12,033 nt of DNA, taken from an uncultured Lentisphaeria bacterium (GTDB lineage: Bacteria > Verrucomicrobiota > Lentisphaeria > Victivallales > UBA1829). Below are positions 1 to 5,464 of the stretch, in pieces. Positions within the stretch are counted from its first letter, which is position 1, and every line of letters starts with the position of its first letter. Under the pieces are notes generated by a model. It saw only the letters and a program-made list of their open reading frames with translations, had not been told where the DNA came from and did no database searches. Made by a program: the position numbers and the translations under genes. Where the stretch lies: contig CAJKAR010000071.1 in NCBI GenBank assembly GCA_905197955.1, positions 1-12,033 on the forward strand. The letters are read 5' to 3'.

Positions 1-304
1 TCCTTTTTTTGACGTTTGCATAATATAGCACAAATCTATTGACGACACAACCTAGTAAACCATTTCCGTTTTTTCGGATTCCAGCTTGTCCGACATAAAC
101 AACATTTTCATTGTTTTCATCAGATTTTCCAAAAAGGAAATAGACACCACTTTGCTGTAAATCGGCACGTTTTTTGCAACTTTCCAATTCTGTCCGTGGA
201 ATTTTATAAACAACGCCAGTCCAATTTGGCAATGTATATTTAATGACTCCAGTAACAGAGCCATTCAGCAAATAAAGAGATACAGCGCGTCCATGTTGTC
301 CCAT
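1..304 (-). CDS. GIY-YIG nuclease-family protein, N-terminal part (runs off the left edge)
   Basis: Reading the minus strand from the ATG at 304 gives 101 codons without a stop up to the window edge. The protein begins MGQHGRAVSLYLLNGSVTG, continues with NWTGVVYKIPRTEL, and then has QQSGVYFLFG (about residues 50-59) and VVYVGQAG (about 69-76). The last two are the G-V-Y and Y-V-G halves of a GIY-YIG nuclease core, and the leading segment resembles the N-terminal extension of a group of stand-alone bacterial GIY-YIG proteins. Known members are metal-dependent endonucleases; the role of this group is not established. Beyond IRKNGNGLL the expected continuation with a conserved Arg and His is not visible; the frame goes on as GCVVNRFVLYYANVKK. 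The gene may therefore be rearranged or frameshifted near 50-60, or simply divergent. The SD upstream is weak (AGG about 9 nt before the ATG). Confidence 0.6.
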   Translation of the reverse strand, partial: MGQHGRAVSLYLLNGSVTGVIKYTLPNWTGVVYKIPRTELESCKKRADLQQSGVYFLFGKSDENNENVVYVGQAGIRKNGNGLLGCVVNRFVLYYANVKKR

Positions 305-819
305 ATTATCAGCCTAGCATATATCCAAAATTTATGTATTCGTCAAGATTTTTTATATCTTCCTTGGATAGTATATCTGTCTTGTTGAAATTTTTCAAAT
401 GTTTTTCGTTAAATTCATTCTATATGAATAAGTTTTAATTCCGTTGGTATACGATAATAAATGCTGGGTCAGACGCTCTTTGTGAAAAAAATGGGAAGAA
501 AAAATTCGAGTTTCCTGAACAATCAACTTTCAATTCAATATAACTGATCATTATACTATTTTTTATTCCATTTAAGGCTTGATCTCTTGGGAATCCAGCG
601 AAAGATGTTTTTGAGCTTCTCCGCAAATTTTCGCATTAAGCCCTCCATTTCAGTATCTGCTTTTACAAAATTCCCACTCAAAAAGAAAATGTAACAGTTT
701 GGCAGATGAACTCACAACTTCTACAGTGGAGTTCAAATGTTATCACGGAAAATCTCCGTTCGGAATCCGTGCCTTTCCGGATGGTCCAGAAACTGGGCCA
801 TCCGGAAACAGCCGAGCGA
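305..819. other. Intergenic stretch with eroded coding remnants
   Basis: No intact gene is convincing here. Three minus-strand stretches look like protein but cannot be joined. A 35-codon run (about 307-414) contains NEKHLKNFNKTDILSKEDI and stops at a TGA directly before the GIY-YIG start, so it may be the tail of an upstream partner gene. A reading frame at 435-626 ends ASDPAFIIVYQRN. A short ATG-started frame at 556-648 begins MEGLMRKFAEKLKNIFRW and is open upstream to about 714. Stops and frame changes separate them, which suggests a decayed gene or genes. At 743-758 the motif CGGAAAATCTCCGTTCGG resembles the CGGAGAAT motif that recurs around 2755-3250. Confidence 0.3.
774..808 (-). terminator. 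Strong hairpin behind the tannase-like gene
   Basis: A near-perfect inverted repeat lies 12 nt after the stop of the hydrolase gene. The outer arms TTTCCGGATGG/CCATCCGGAAA (11 bp) are followed by one mismatch and an inner CCAG/CTGG pairing around a TTT loop. There is no run of U after it on either strand, so it is either a terminator of the U-poor kind or a stabilising 3' end of the mRNA. Confidence 0.5.
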
Positions 820-2250
820 TTATTCTTCCGCCACAGGAGAAAATCTGGGATTGACCGGTTCCACTCCGCCGCGCCTCACTCCCGTTGGATAGGGATAAAT
901 TGTCACTCCGGTTCCGTCTTTCAGTTTTATATCGATTCCTTCCGGAGCGATCCCTTTCTCCCGCCATGCGATGAGTTTTTCCAATGTACCAGGAAGTCCA
1001 ATACTATGCGGTCCACCAGGGAACAAGTAGTAACGGAAAAACTCTTGCAGTTGTTCCATCGATCCGACTCTCTTCGCACAACGCTCATAATAATCCAGAG
1101 TGGCATGAAACGGCACGATCGAATCTGCTGTTCCCGAAACCATCAGCAATTTTCCGCCCCGAGCCTTGAAAGGGGATAGATCGGAATCCTCAGCATTCAG
1201 ATATTTTCCCATTTTCCGAGTATAAGCGTCAATATCCTCATCAAAATTGATTGCGTTGTAATCAACATTTTTTTCCGTCACCCATTGGAACAGATAGCGA
1301 TTTCCGGTTGCCGGAAAAATCGAACTGCCAAGTGGAACTCCGCCAAAAATGCGTTCGCCTTTGGAGTTCTTCGGTCCATCAAAGATCTTTTTCAGGATTT
1401 CCGCATGCTGCTCTGTCAGGGACGGATCTTTCTTCCGAGCCAATGCAATCACGGCCTCAATATCCTGCATGGTACAGCGCGGATCGGAAATGACTTTCCC
1501 TGCATAAGGTTTTTTCTCTCTTGCGGCGAAATATTCCACTGCCGCCGCAATCAGATTCCGATCCTGCTCCTGAGTCAGGCGACACCGTTCCACCAGTTGG
1601 TAGTTCCAGAGGAAATATGCATGAAGCGGAGTCCGGCAGTGCGCCGGAACGCCCGCACCGATACCGTCATAATCCTCCGGATACTGCTGAGCCTCCTGCA
1701 AAGCCTGCTGTCCGCCGGTGGAGTGCCCCAGAAAATAAGAATATGCCGGCGGCTTGCCATAAAACGCCGTAATAACCTGCTTTGCCGCAACAGTCATCAG
1801 ATGCGTGGAACGGAAGCCGAAATCTTTCCAGACCTCCGGATTGCCGATTCCGATATCCGGAGCGGGTGCAGTTCCCATATCGGTTGTAGCGCTTGCACAT
1901 CCCATCCGGAGACTGCCGATAAACCCATCCGGATCAATATGTCCACCTGCACCACCGTTTCCGCGTCCGATAAAACGGCCATTCCATTTGTCCCGTTCCG
2001 GTAGCCAGACCTCCACATTAATGCATGATCCTTTCGCCGGCATAAGCACCAGTTTCACGATAATGCGGGACGGTATTCTGCCGATCTTCCGATCCTGTTT
2101 GTCAATGTGATAAGGACGCGTGATCCGCTTTACCGACAAGATTCTGCCGTTTTCCAGTTTTAAATCGCGAATCGCCTGCAAGTCATCCGCTCTAGTTGAA
2201 CAAACACTAAACAATCCTCCGAACAATCCGGCTAACAACAGTTTAATCAT
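820..2250 (-). CDS. Secreted tannase/feruloyl esterase family hydrolase
   Basis: This is a 476-aa alpha/beta-hydrolase of the tannase/feruloyl esterase family, predicted to cleave ester bonds of plant phenolics outside the cytoplasm. The ATG at 2250 is chosen over the longer open frame (to 2370) because AAGGAG stands 10 nt before it and the product then starts with a signal peptide, MIKLLLAGLFGGLFSVCSTRA, likely cut before DD. Family marks are the N-terminal WNGRFIGRGNGGAGG (about residues 89-103), the nucleophile motif G-H-S-T-G-G at 175-180 (Ser177), GTADSIVP with the probable acid Asp376, and PGGPHSIG with His415. Most family members carry Cys beside both the catalytic Ser and His, forming a disulfide; here these are His176 and Ser416, so both are lost together. 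Length is normal for the family. A weak promoter (TTGGGA, 16 nt, TATTGT) lies upstream. The exact substrate cannot be told. Confidence 0.85.
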   Translation of the reverse strand: MIKLLLAGLFGGLFSVCSTRADDLQAIRDLKLENGRILSVKRITRPYHIDKQDRKIGRIPSRIIVKLVLMPAKGSCINVEVWLPERDKWNGRFIGRGNGGAGGHIDPDGFIGSLRMGCASATTDMGTAPAPDIGIGNPEVWKDFGFRSTHLMTVAAKQVITAFYGKPPAYSYFLGHSTGGQQALQEAQQYPEDYDGIGAGVPAHCRTPLHAYFLWNYQLVERCRLTQEQDRNLIAAAVEYFAAREKKPYAGKVISDPRCTMQDIEAVIALARKKDPSLTEQHAEILKKIFDGPKNSKGERIFGGVPLGSSIFPATGNRYLFQWVTEKNVDYNAINFDEDIDAYTRKMGKYLNAEDSDLSPFKARGGKLLMVSGTADSIVPFHATLDYYERCAKRVGSMEQLQEFFRYYLFPGGPHSIGLPGTLEKLIAWREKGIAPEGIDIKLKDGTGVTIYPYPTGVRRGGVEPVNPRFSPVAEE

Positions 2251-2754
2251 TGCGTTGTGTCTCCTTATTTGAATTATTTTATATACAATAGAAAATCCAG
2301 CTTTTGTCCCAAAATTTGTGGAAGAATGGATGGCTGTCTTGTCCATGAGCATTGAGTTGCCCTGATTCATAATAACACATGAAATTATATTTTCAAGTCA
2401 ATAAGCCCCTTCTCATTTCTTCTTCAAAGACTCCCTGAAAATCCTCTGCAGATTCTTGTTGAGAATCCAGTGACCAATTCTAAATACATAAAACGTCCAT
2501 AACCTTAAACAATCTTTTCCTTCACAAAATTTGGAACATTATCAAAAAGAGCTACGATGAAAAATCATCATTCCCCATAAAAAAATCAATTGATAAAATT
2601 ATACCTGCTGCATATTTTTTGCGGTTCAGCGAATGCCATGCTCAAATTCCGACAGTTTTCGGTGCACATCTCTACAAAGAGCCCTTAGCCTGTCAGAATC
2701 CATGTATTCTTTCTACATGAAAAAATTGTGGTATTTTGGCATAAATCAAAACCG
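2251..2754. other. Intergenic stretch, no intact gene
   Basis: Upstream of the hydrolase the DNA is AT-rich. On the minus strand 2413-2538 is a 41-codon run that ends like a real C-terminus (LRLWTFYVFRIGHWILNKN, then a basic tail and TGA) but has no start codon and is preceded by a TAA. It may be the tail of a lost gene. A 25-codon frame at 2626-2703 (minus, begins MDSDRLRALCRDVHRKL) has a start but no good SD. Neither is called as a gene. Confidence 0.35.
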
Positions 2755-2968
2755 AAATTCTCCGTTTTTTGAAGACTTGGAACACATGGTTCCTCCGTAA
2801 AATCATAAAAAACAGCGTAAAACAGAGAAAAGTTCGCTGTTTTTTATGGGCATCATATTTGGAGAAATCAAGACGAGTTTCGGAATGTGTTTTCACAAGT
2901 TCTTTTTCTCCAAGCGGTTATGACTTTCCCAATCCATGTGTCCCGGACACGAGGTAAACGGAGAATTT
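2755..2968. mobile_element. MITE-like inverted-repeat element, about 214 bp
   Basis: The ends are a perfect 13-bp inverted repeat, AAATTCTCCGTTT at 2755-2767 and AAACGGAGAATTT at 2956-2968. Exactly 14 nt inside each arm, the octamer ACACATGG (2782-2789) and its complement CCATGTGT (2934-2941) also mirror each other, so the terminal repeats are probably about 35 bp long and imperfect. A central hairpin with 14-bp arms sits at 2804-2848. There is no transposase and no convincing target-site duplication (left flank ACCG, right flank GCCGG). The structure suggests a non-autonomous element or a remnant of one; a cluster of regulatory palindromes is the alternative. Confidence 0.4.
2804..2848. repeat. 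Inverted repeat with 14-bp arms and 17-nt loop
   Basis: The arms CATAAAAAACAGCG and CGCTGTTTTTTATG match perfectly around a 17-nt loop. Because the arm has A6 on the left and T6 on the right of a GC-containing stem, the RNA on either strand could act as a bidirectional terminator. It lies in the middle of the MITE-like element. Confidence 0.5.
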
Positions 2969-3006
2969 GCCGGAGAATCAGGGAATCTGCATCGGGAATA
3001 GTAACG

Positions 3007-3026
3007 AACGGAGAATCTCCGTTTTT
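3007..3026 (+). terminator. Small stem-loop with T run
   Basis: AACGGAG-AAT-CTCCGTT followed by TTT forms a 7-bp stem with a 3-nt loop and a short T tract, which is terminator-like on the plus strand. It is also a palindromic form of the CGGAGAAT motif repeated in this area, and no plus-strand gene ends nearby, so the terminator role is uncertain. Confidence 0.35.
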
Positions 3027-3073
3027 CTCTGATTTCACAAGACGTTGAAAATCAAAGCACAAAACTGGGAAAT

Positions 3074-3102
3074 AAAAAAGCCGAACGGTGTGTCCGTCCG
3101 GC
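3074..3102 (-). terminator. Rho-independent terminator, minus strand
   Basis: On the minus strand GCCG-G-ACGG, loop ACACA, CCGT-T-CGGC forms a stem with one internal mismatch and is followed at once by TTTTTT (3079-3074). It is the first good terminator behind the minus-strand RNA/glycine-zipper unit, about 340 bp after the stop of that gene, so the transcript would run antisense across the RhuM remnant. Confidence 0.65.
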
Positions 3103-3234
3103 AAAGAGGTAAAAAAATGGTGGCGCATTTTTCTACGAATCAAAACTCATTCTCTTCTCCGTAACTCTTTGACTATAAAAGTCTCTCATAGGACACATGG
3201 ATTTTAGCGTTAATTTATGCACTTCATTCATGAT

Positions 3235-3250
3235 GGAGAATACATTCTCC
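3235..3250. promoter_or_regulatory. Perfect palindrome before the RhuM remnant
   Basis: GGAGAAT-AC-ATTCTCC is a 7-bp dyad ending one base before the ATG at 3252. It could be an operator or a hairpin covering the start region. It also belongs to the CGGAGAAT motif family spread over 2755-3250. Confidence 0.3.
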
Positions 3251-3251
3251 G

Positions 3252-3436
3252 ATGACACGCAGAAGAACCATTATTATTTATTTCACAGTTGACGGCAAGA
3301 GCAATATTCATTGCTGGCCAGAGATGGGAGTATCTGGCTTAATCAGAATCAGATGGCGAAATTTTTTGATATCTCCACACCTTTAGAACAAACAAGATTG
3401 TTTCATCATATGCCAATTCCCCCACGTTTCCGCTGA
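3252..3436 (+). pseudogene. RhuM-family protein, N-terminal remnant with a frameshift
   Basis: From the ATG at 3252 the frame reads MTRRRTIIIYFTVDGKSNIH. After about 3310 the family sequence continues in another frame as LLARDGSIWLNQNQMAKFFD and IST, ending in a TGA at 3436. The I-I-Y-x-T-x-D-G-K start and the W-L-x-Q-x-Q-M-A-x-F-F-D block are marks of the RhuM (virulence protein RhuM) family, a group of unclear function often found on islands and beside phage or toxin genes. The family is about 300 aa or more, so only the first 50-odd residues remain. The frameshift and missing rest make it a pseudogene. It lies antisense to the likely read-through of the minus-strand unit. Confidence 0.6.
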
Positions 3437-3441
3437 TAAGC

Positions 3442-3765
3442 TTAGAGCTTAAAATCATGACCGCAACTAGGGCAATGGTATTCGCAGACAACATCCTCAT
3501 CGATCATTCCTCCCAGTTTGTTGCCTGCGGCAGCTCCGGTTGCAGCACCTGTCAGCGCACCTAATAGAGAGCCAACGGTTACTCCTGCTGCCGTGCCAAC
3601 CGGACCGAAAAATGAACCAACAAGGCCTCCGACTTTTGCTCCTCCGGCAGCCCCTGCCGTCCAGCCGACATAGCCACCTGCTCCTCCGCCAATTAGTGTT
3701 CCGGCAGCACGGCCACGATGCTTCAGGTAAGCATTCTTTTCACACTTCACACATTTCACATTCAT
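3442..3765 (-). CDS. Zinc-ribbon protein with glycine-zipper membrane segment
   Basis: This gene encodes 107 aa. The ATG at 3765 is chosen because GAGGAG stands 9 nt before it and because upstream codons in the same frame lie inside the tmRNA-like RNA. The N-terminus has C5-V-K-C8 and the C-terminus H97-C98-P-S-C101-G-H, which together could form one zinc ribbon. Between them, about residues 16-86 are almost only Gly, Ala, Val, Leu and Thr with G-x3-G spacing (GGGAGGYVG, AAGGAKVGGLVG, GAATGAAAGNKLGG), a glycine-zipper pattern seen in membrane-inserting helices and in oligomeric pores. It probably sits in the inner membrane with both ends on one side. The function is unknown. Its start lies 23 nt behind the CCA end of the small RNA, so both may share the TATAAT promoter at 3875-3880. 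Confidence 0.75.
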   Translation of the reverse strand: MNVKCVKCEKNAYLKHRGRAAGTLIGGGAGGYVGWTAGAAGGAKVGGLVGSFFGPVGTAAGVTVGSLLGALTGAATGAAAGNKLGGMIDEDVVCEYHCPSCGHDFKL

Positions 3766-3788
3766 GATTACATTCTCCTCTATTGTGT

Positions 3789-3864
3789 TGGTGGAGCTGG
3801 CGGGAAACGATCCCGCGTCCGGACGTTTGCGTAGAACAGACTTCCGTCGAACCATCTCAGCCCC
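3789..3864 (-). ncRNA. Miniature tmRNA-like RNA (tRNA-like domain without messenger part)
   Basis: Read on the minus strand, this 76-nt stretch begins GGGGCTGAGATGGTTCGACGG, the usual tmRNA 5' end, and finishes CGGACGCGGG, T-loop, CCCGCCAGCTCCACCA, the usual tmRNA 3' end. It folds with tRNA numbering. The acceptor stem 1-7/66-72 is GGGGCTG/CAGCTCC, including the G3-U70 pair that alanyl-tRNA synthetase reads, followed by ACCA. The T stem 49-53/61-65 is GCGGG/CCCGC. There is no D stem, as in tmRNA. In place of several hundred nt with pseudoknots and a tag reading frame there is only a short hairpin: GTCTG/CGGAC closing ACG-CAAA-CGT. The T loop is ATCGTTT instead of the usual TTCRANY. A perfect -10 box lies in front. 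It could be a working mini-RNA or an internally deleted ssrA copy. It is not a normal tRNA because D arm and anticodon arm are absent. Confidence 0.65.
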
Positions 3865-3874
3865 TTTACTCTTC

Positions 3875-3880
3875 ATTATA
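3875..3880 (-). promoter_or_regulatory. -10 box TATAAT for the tmRNA-like RNA
   Basis: On the minus strand TATAAT ends 10 nt before the first G of the tmRNA-like RNA, so transcription would begin within a few nt of its 5' end. No clear -35 hexamer is found at 16-18 nt upstream (the area is A-rich). Confidence 0.5.
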
Positions 3881-4344
3881 AATTGCAGAATCTTATTTTT
3901 TCCGGAAGATTTCAGAAATTTTATAATTATTTTTAATCTTTTGATTATTTTAAGCATAACGTCATAAATAATTGAATAATAAATCCTGCCAGATACCAAT
4001 GCCAATTTTAGGATTGACTGCCAGTTTTCCAAATGTCCATTCCCCGATCACTTTTCGGATTCGGAAAACGATTTTTTCACAACCACCACTGATAGCTTTA
4101 GGCAAAGAGCAGACACGTGTATATTGCCTCATTGAAAGAAGTGCTAAATTAAGAGAGTCATTGGAAAGAAGAGATCATGGGTACGAAAATATTGCGAGTA
4201 TTTCTATCGCAGACATTTTTTAGAGTTTTTTTTAGAAGAAGTGAAAAAAATCCCGGAAAAAAATAAAAAGAGAATCTTAATGATTGTAGAGCTGAGAGAA
4301 ATCATGATTCTTCAGCAGAAATAAAATCAGAAAGGAATTGTTTT
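3881..4344. other. Intergenic stretch upstream of the 330-aa gene, with coding remnants
   Basis: Besides the minus-strand fragment at 3962-4132, the plus strand holds a coding-like run at about 4090-4222 (EQTRVYCLIERSAKLRESL and, further on, YENIASISIADIF, then TAG). A second run in another frame (about 4196-4311) reads EYFYRRHFLEFFLEEVKKI and ends with MILQQK and TAA. The two overlap near a run of eight T at 4226-4233, where a slip could have broken one gene. No family is recognised. The SD of the next gene (AAAGGAA) follows. Confidence 0.3.
3962..4132 (-). CDS. Small ORF or truncated C-terminal fragment, 56 aa, unrecognised
   Basis: The minus strand from ATG 4132 encodes 56 aa, beginning MRQYTRVCSLPKAISGG and including VFRIRKVIGEWTFGKLAVNP, ending DLLFNYL. 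The same frame is open further upstream to a TGA at about 4174 with protein-like sequence (NDSLNLALLS), and no SD precedes the ATG. It is therefore more likely the tail of a longer, lost protein than a complete small gene. I do not recognise the family. Its stop is 82 nt from the -10 box of the tmRNA-like RNA on the same strand. A plus-strand frame overlaps it, so which strand was coding is not certain. Confidence 0.35.
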   Translation of the reverse strand: MRQYTRVCSLPKAISGGCEKIVFRIRKVIGEWTFGKLAVNPKIGIGIWQDLLFNYL

Positions 4345-5337
4345 ATGAACAAGGTTCTATGGGTAGGTTCTCTCTTTGTTATCGCACTTCTCGTCTTGGT
4401 AGATTTCTTTCCGTACACCCGTGTACAGGGGATAAAAATCACAAGAGCGGAATCGGAGATCTCACGAAAGGATAGAGCTGAGCTCTGTCGTAAACTGGAT
4501 AAGATTCACGCTGCGTACAATTTTGACTGTGATCAGATTCTGGCTGAATTTTTTAAGGATTTGGAAAATACGGTCTCTCCGGATTTTGCCCGTGCGGAAC
4601 GTGCCGTCCCGGGTGTGGTCAAGAAGATGAGCGGTTTCCGTATTTGTGTTAAGCTCTGCTATAAGCTGGCAAAAGACAAGCTGAAAAAAACAAATGACTT
4701 TCGGGATGCCTATCAGGACATCTTGAATGATCCTATTATTCAGCCATGTCTGCATGCGAATGCGGCAGCATCCGGAAAGCTTCAATTGCTTGAGCAGCGT
4801 CTTCGCGAGAGATCTCTGCAGTATGCAGAGGAGGCCGCCTCAATTTGCAGTACGCCTGATTTGGAGGGGAAGCTTCCTGACGCTGATCTGGAGCACCTTC
4901 AGCAATGCATGGAGGCGTTTATTGCAGATTCGCAAAAATTAAACGTTCAGAAAACGGTTGTTGCCGCGGCTGGAGCTTTTGAGGTGATTTTTATTCGTCA
5001 GACCTGTAACTCGCTGATGAAACTCTTTGCAAAACCGGTATTAAAAATCTGCAGTTCCCTGGGAATTGCCGGCATTTGTTCGGTTGCGGATGGCCCTTTG
5101 CCGATCGGCGATTTTGCAGGAGGAGTCATCACGATCGGCGGGTTAGCCTTAACAGCATGGGATCTTTATGATGTGACAGTCGTTATGCCGGAAAAACTCA
5201 ATACACAGTTGCGGAAAGGAATTATACAAACGAAACGGGAACTTCTGAAAGAAACCCGGAATCAGGCAAGGAAAATCGTGGACGCATACCATCAGTCCGG
5301 GAATTCTCTTCATGCGCAATTGAAACAGCAGTTGTAA
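4345..5337 (+). CDS. Unrecognised membrane-anchored helical protein, 330 aa
   Basis: I do not recognise this family. Residues 5-22 form an N-terminal membrane anchor (VLWVGSLFVIALLVLVDFF). Residues 35-200 are a soluble, charged and helical region with many cysteines (C48, C62, C101, C105, C135, C168, C188). Hydrophobic segments follow at about 203-218, 232-248 and 252-280, the last one Gly-rich (GDFAGGVITIGGLALTAWD). The C-terminal 281-315 is a long amphipathic, basic helix. This looks like an inner-membrane protein with a large domain outside the cytoplasm and a hydrophobic hairpin. AAAGGAA stands before the ATG. The next gene follows after 127 bp in the same direction and is also a membrane/export protein, so they are probably a functional pair. 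Both lie directly upstream of cas13, where type VI-B loci keep membrane accessory genes (csx27, csx28), but no similarity to those is visible and no R-x4-H motif was found. Confidence 0.7.
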   Translation: MNKVLWVGSLFVIALLVLVDFFPYTRVQGIKITRAESEISRKDRAELCRKLDKIHAAYNFDCDQILAEFFKDLENTVSPDFARAERAVPGVVKKMSGFRICVKLCYKLAKDKLKKTNDFRDAYQDILNDPIIQPCLHANAAASGKLQLLEQRLRERSLQYAEEAASICSTPDLEGKLPDADLEHLQQCMEAFIADSQKLNVQKTVVAAAGAFEVIFIRQTCNSLMKLFAKPVLKICSSLGIAGICSVADGPLPIGDFAGGVITIGGLALTAWDLYDVTVVMPEKLNTQLRKGIIQTKRELLKETRNQARKIVDAYHQSGNSLHAQLKQQL

Positions 5338-5400
5338 TGAGAGGAATAAATTGAAGTCTCCATGCAGAAACATCAAAAGAATCGTTTTTTCCAATGGGAA

Positions 5401-5423
5401 CCCGATAGGAAAACAGTATCGGG
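5401..5423. repeat. Stem-loop between the two membrane-protein genes
   Basis: CCCGATA, a 9-nt loop, and TATCGGG form a perfect 7-bp stem, with a further GAAC/GTTC pairing possible outside. No U run follows. It may stabilise mRNA or modulate read-through to the second gene. Confidence 0.35.
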
Positions 5424-5464
5424 AAACGGTTCTTCCAATATAAAAATAAAAAGAGGAGTTTAGT

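Larger units (their letters stand above)
2931..3203. repeat. 13-bp inverted repeat pair (AATCCATGTGTCC / GGACACATGGATT)
   Basis: Positions 2931-2943 and 3191-3203 are exact reverse complements. The octamer ACACATGG within them also occurs at 2782-2789. A TTCTCCGT at 3155-3162 lies before the right copy, so this copy may be a third, diverged end of the MITE-like element. Further CGGAGAAT motifs at 2971, 3010 and 3235 mark the same cluster. Confidence 0.4.

Noticed and set aside
1285..2004. 239-codon open frame on the plus strand within the hydrolase
   Set aside because: The minus-strand frame has a catalytic Ser motif, signal peptide and SD; this one has nothing.
3789..3864. Ordinary tRNA-Ala, or a two-piece (permuted) tmRNA
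   Set aside because: There is no D stem and no anticodon arm for a tRNA, and the 5' and 3' parts are in the normal, not swapped, order.
3764..3967. 67-codon plus-strand frame over the RNA
   Set aside because: It is the antisense translation of the tmRNA-like ends (ELAGNDPASGRLRRT), a common artefact.
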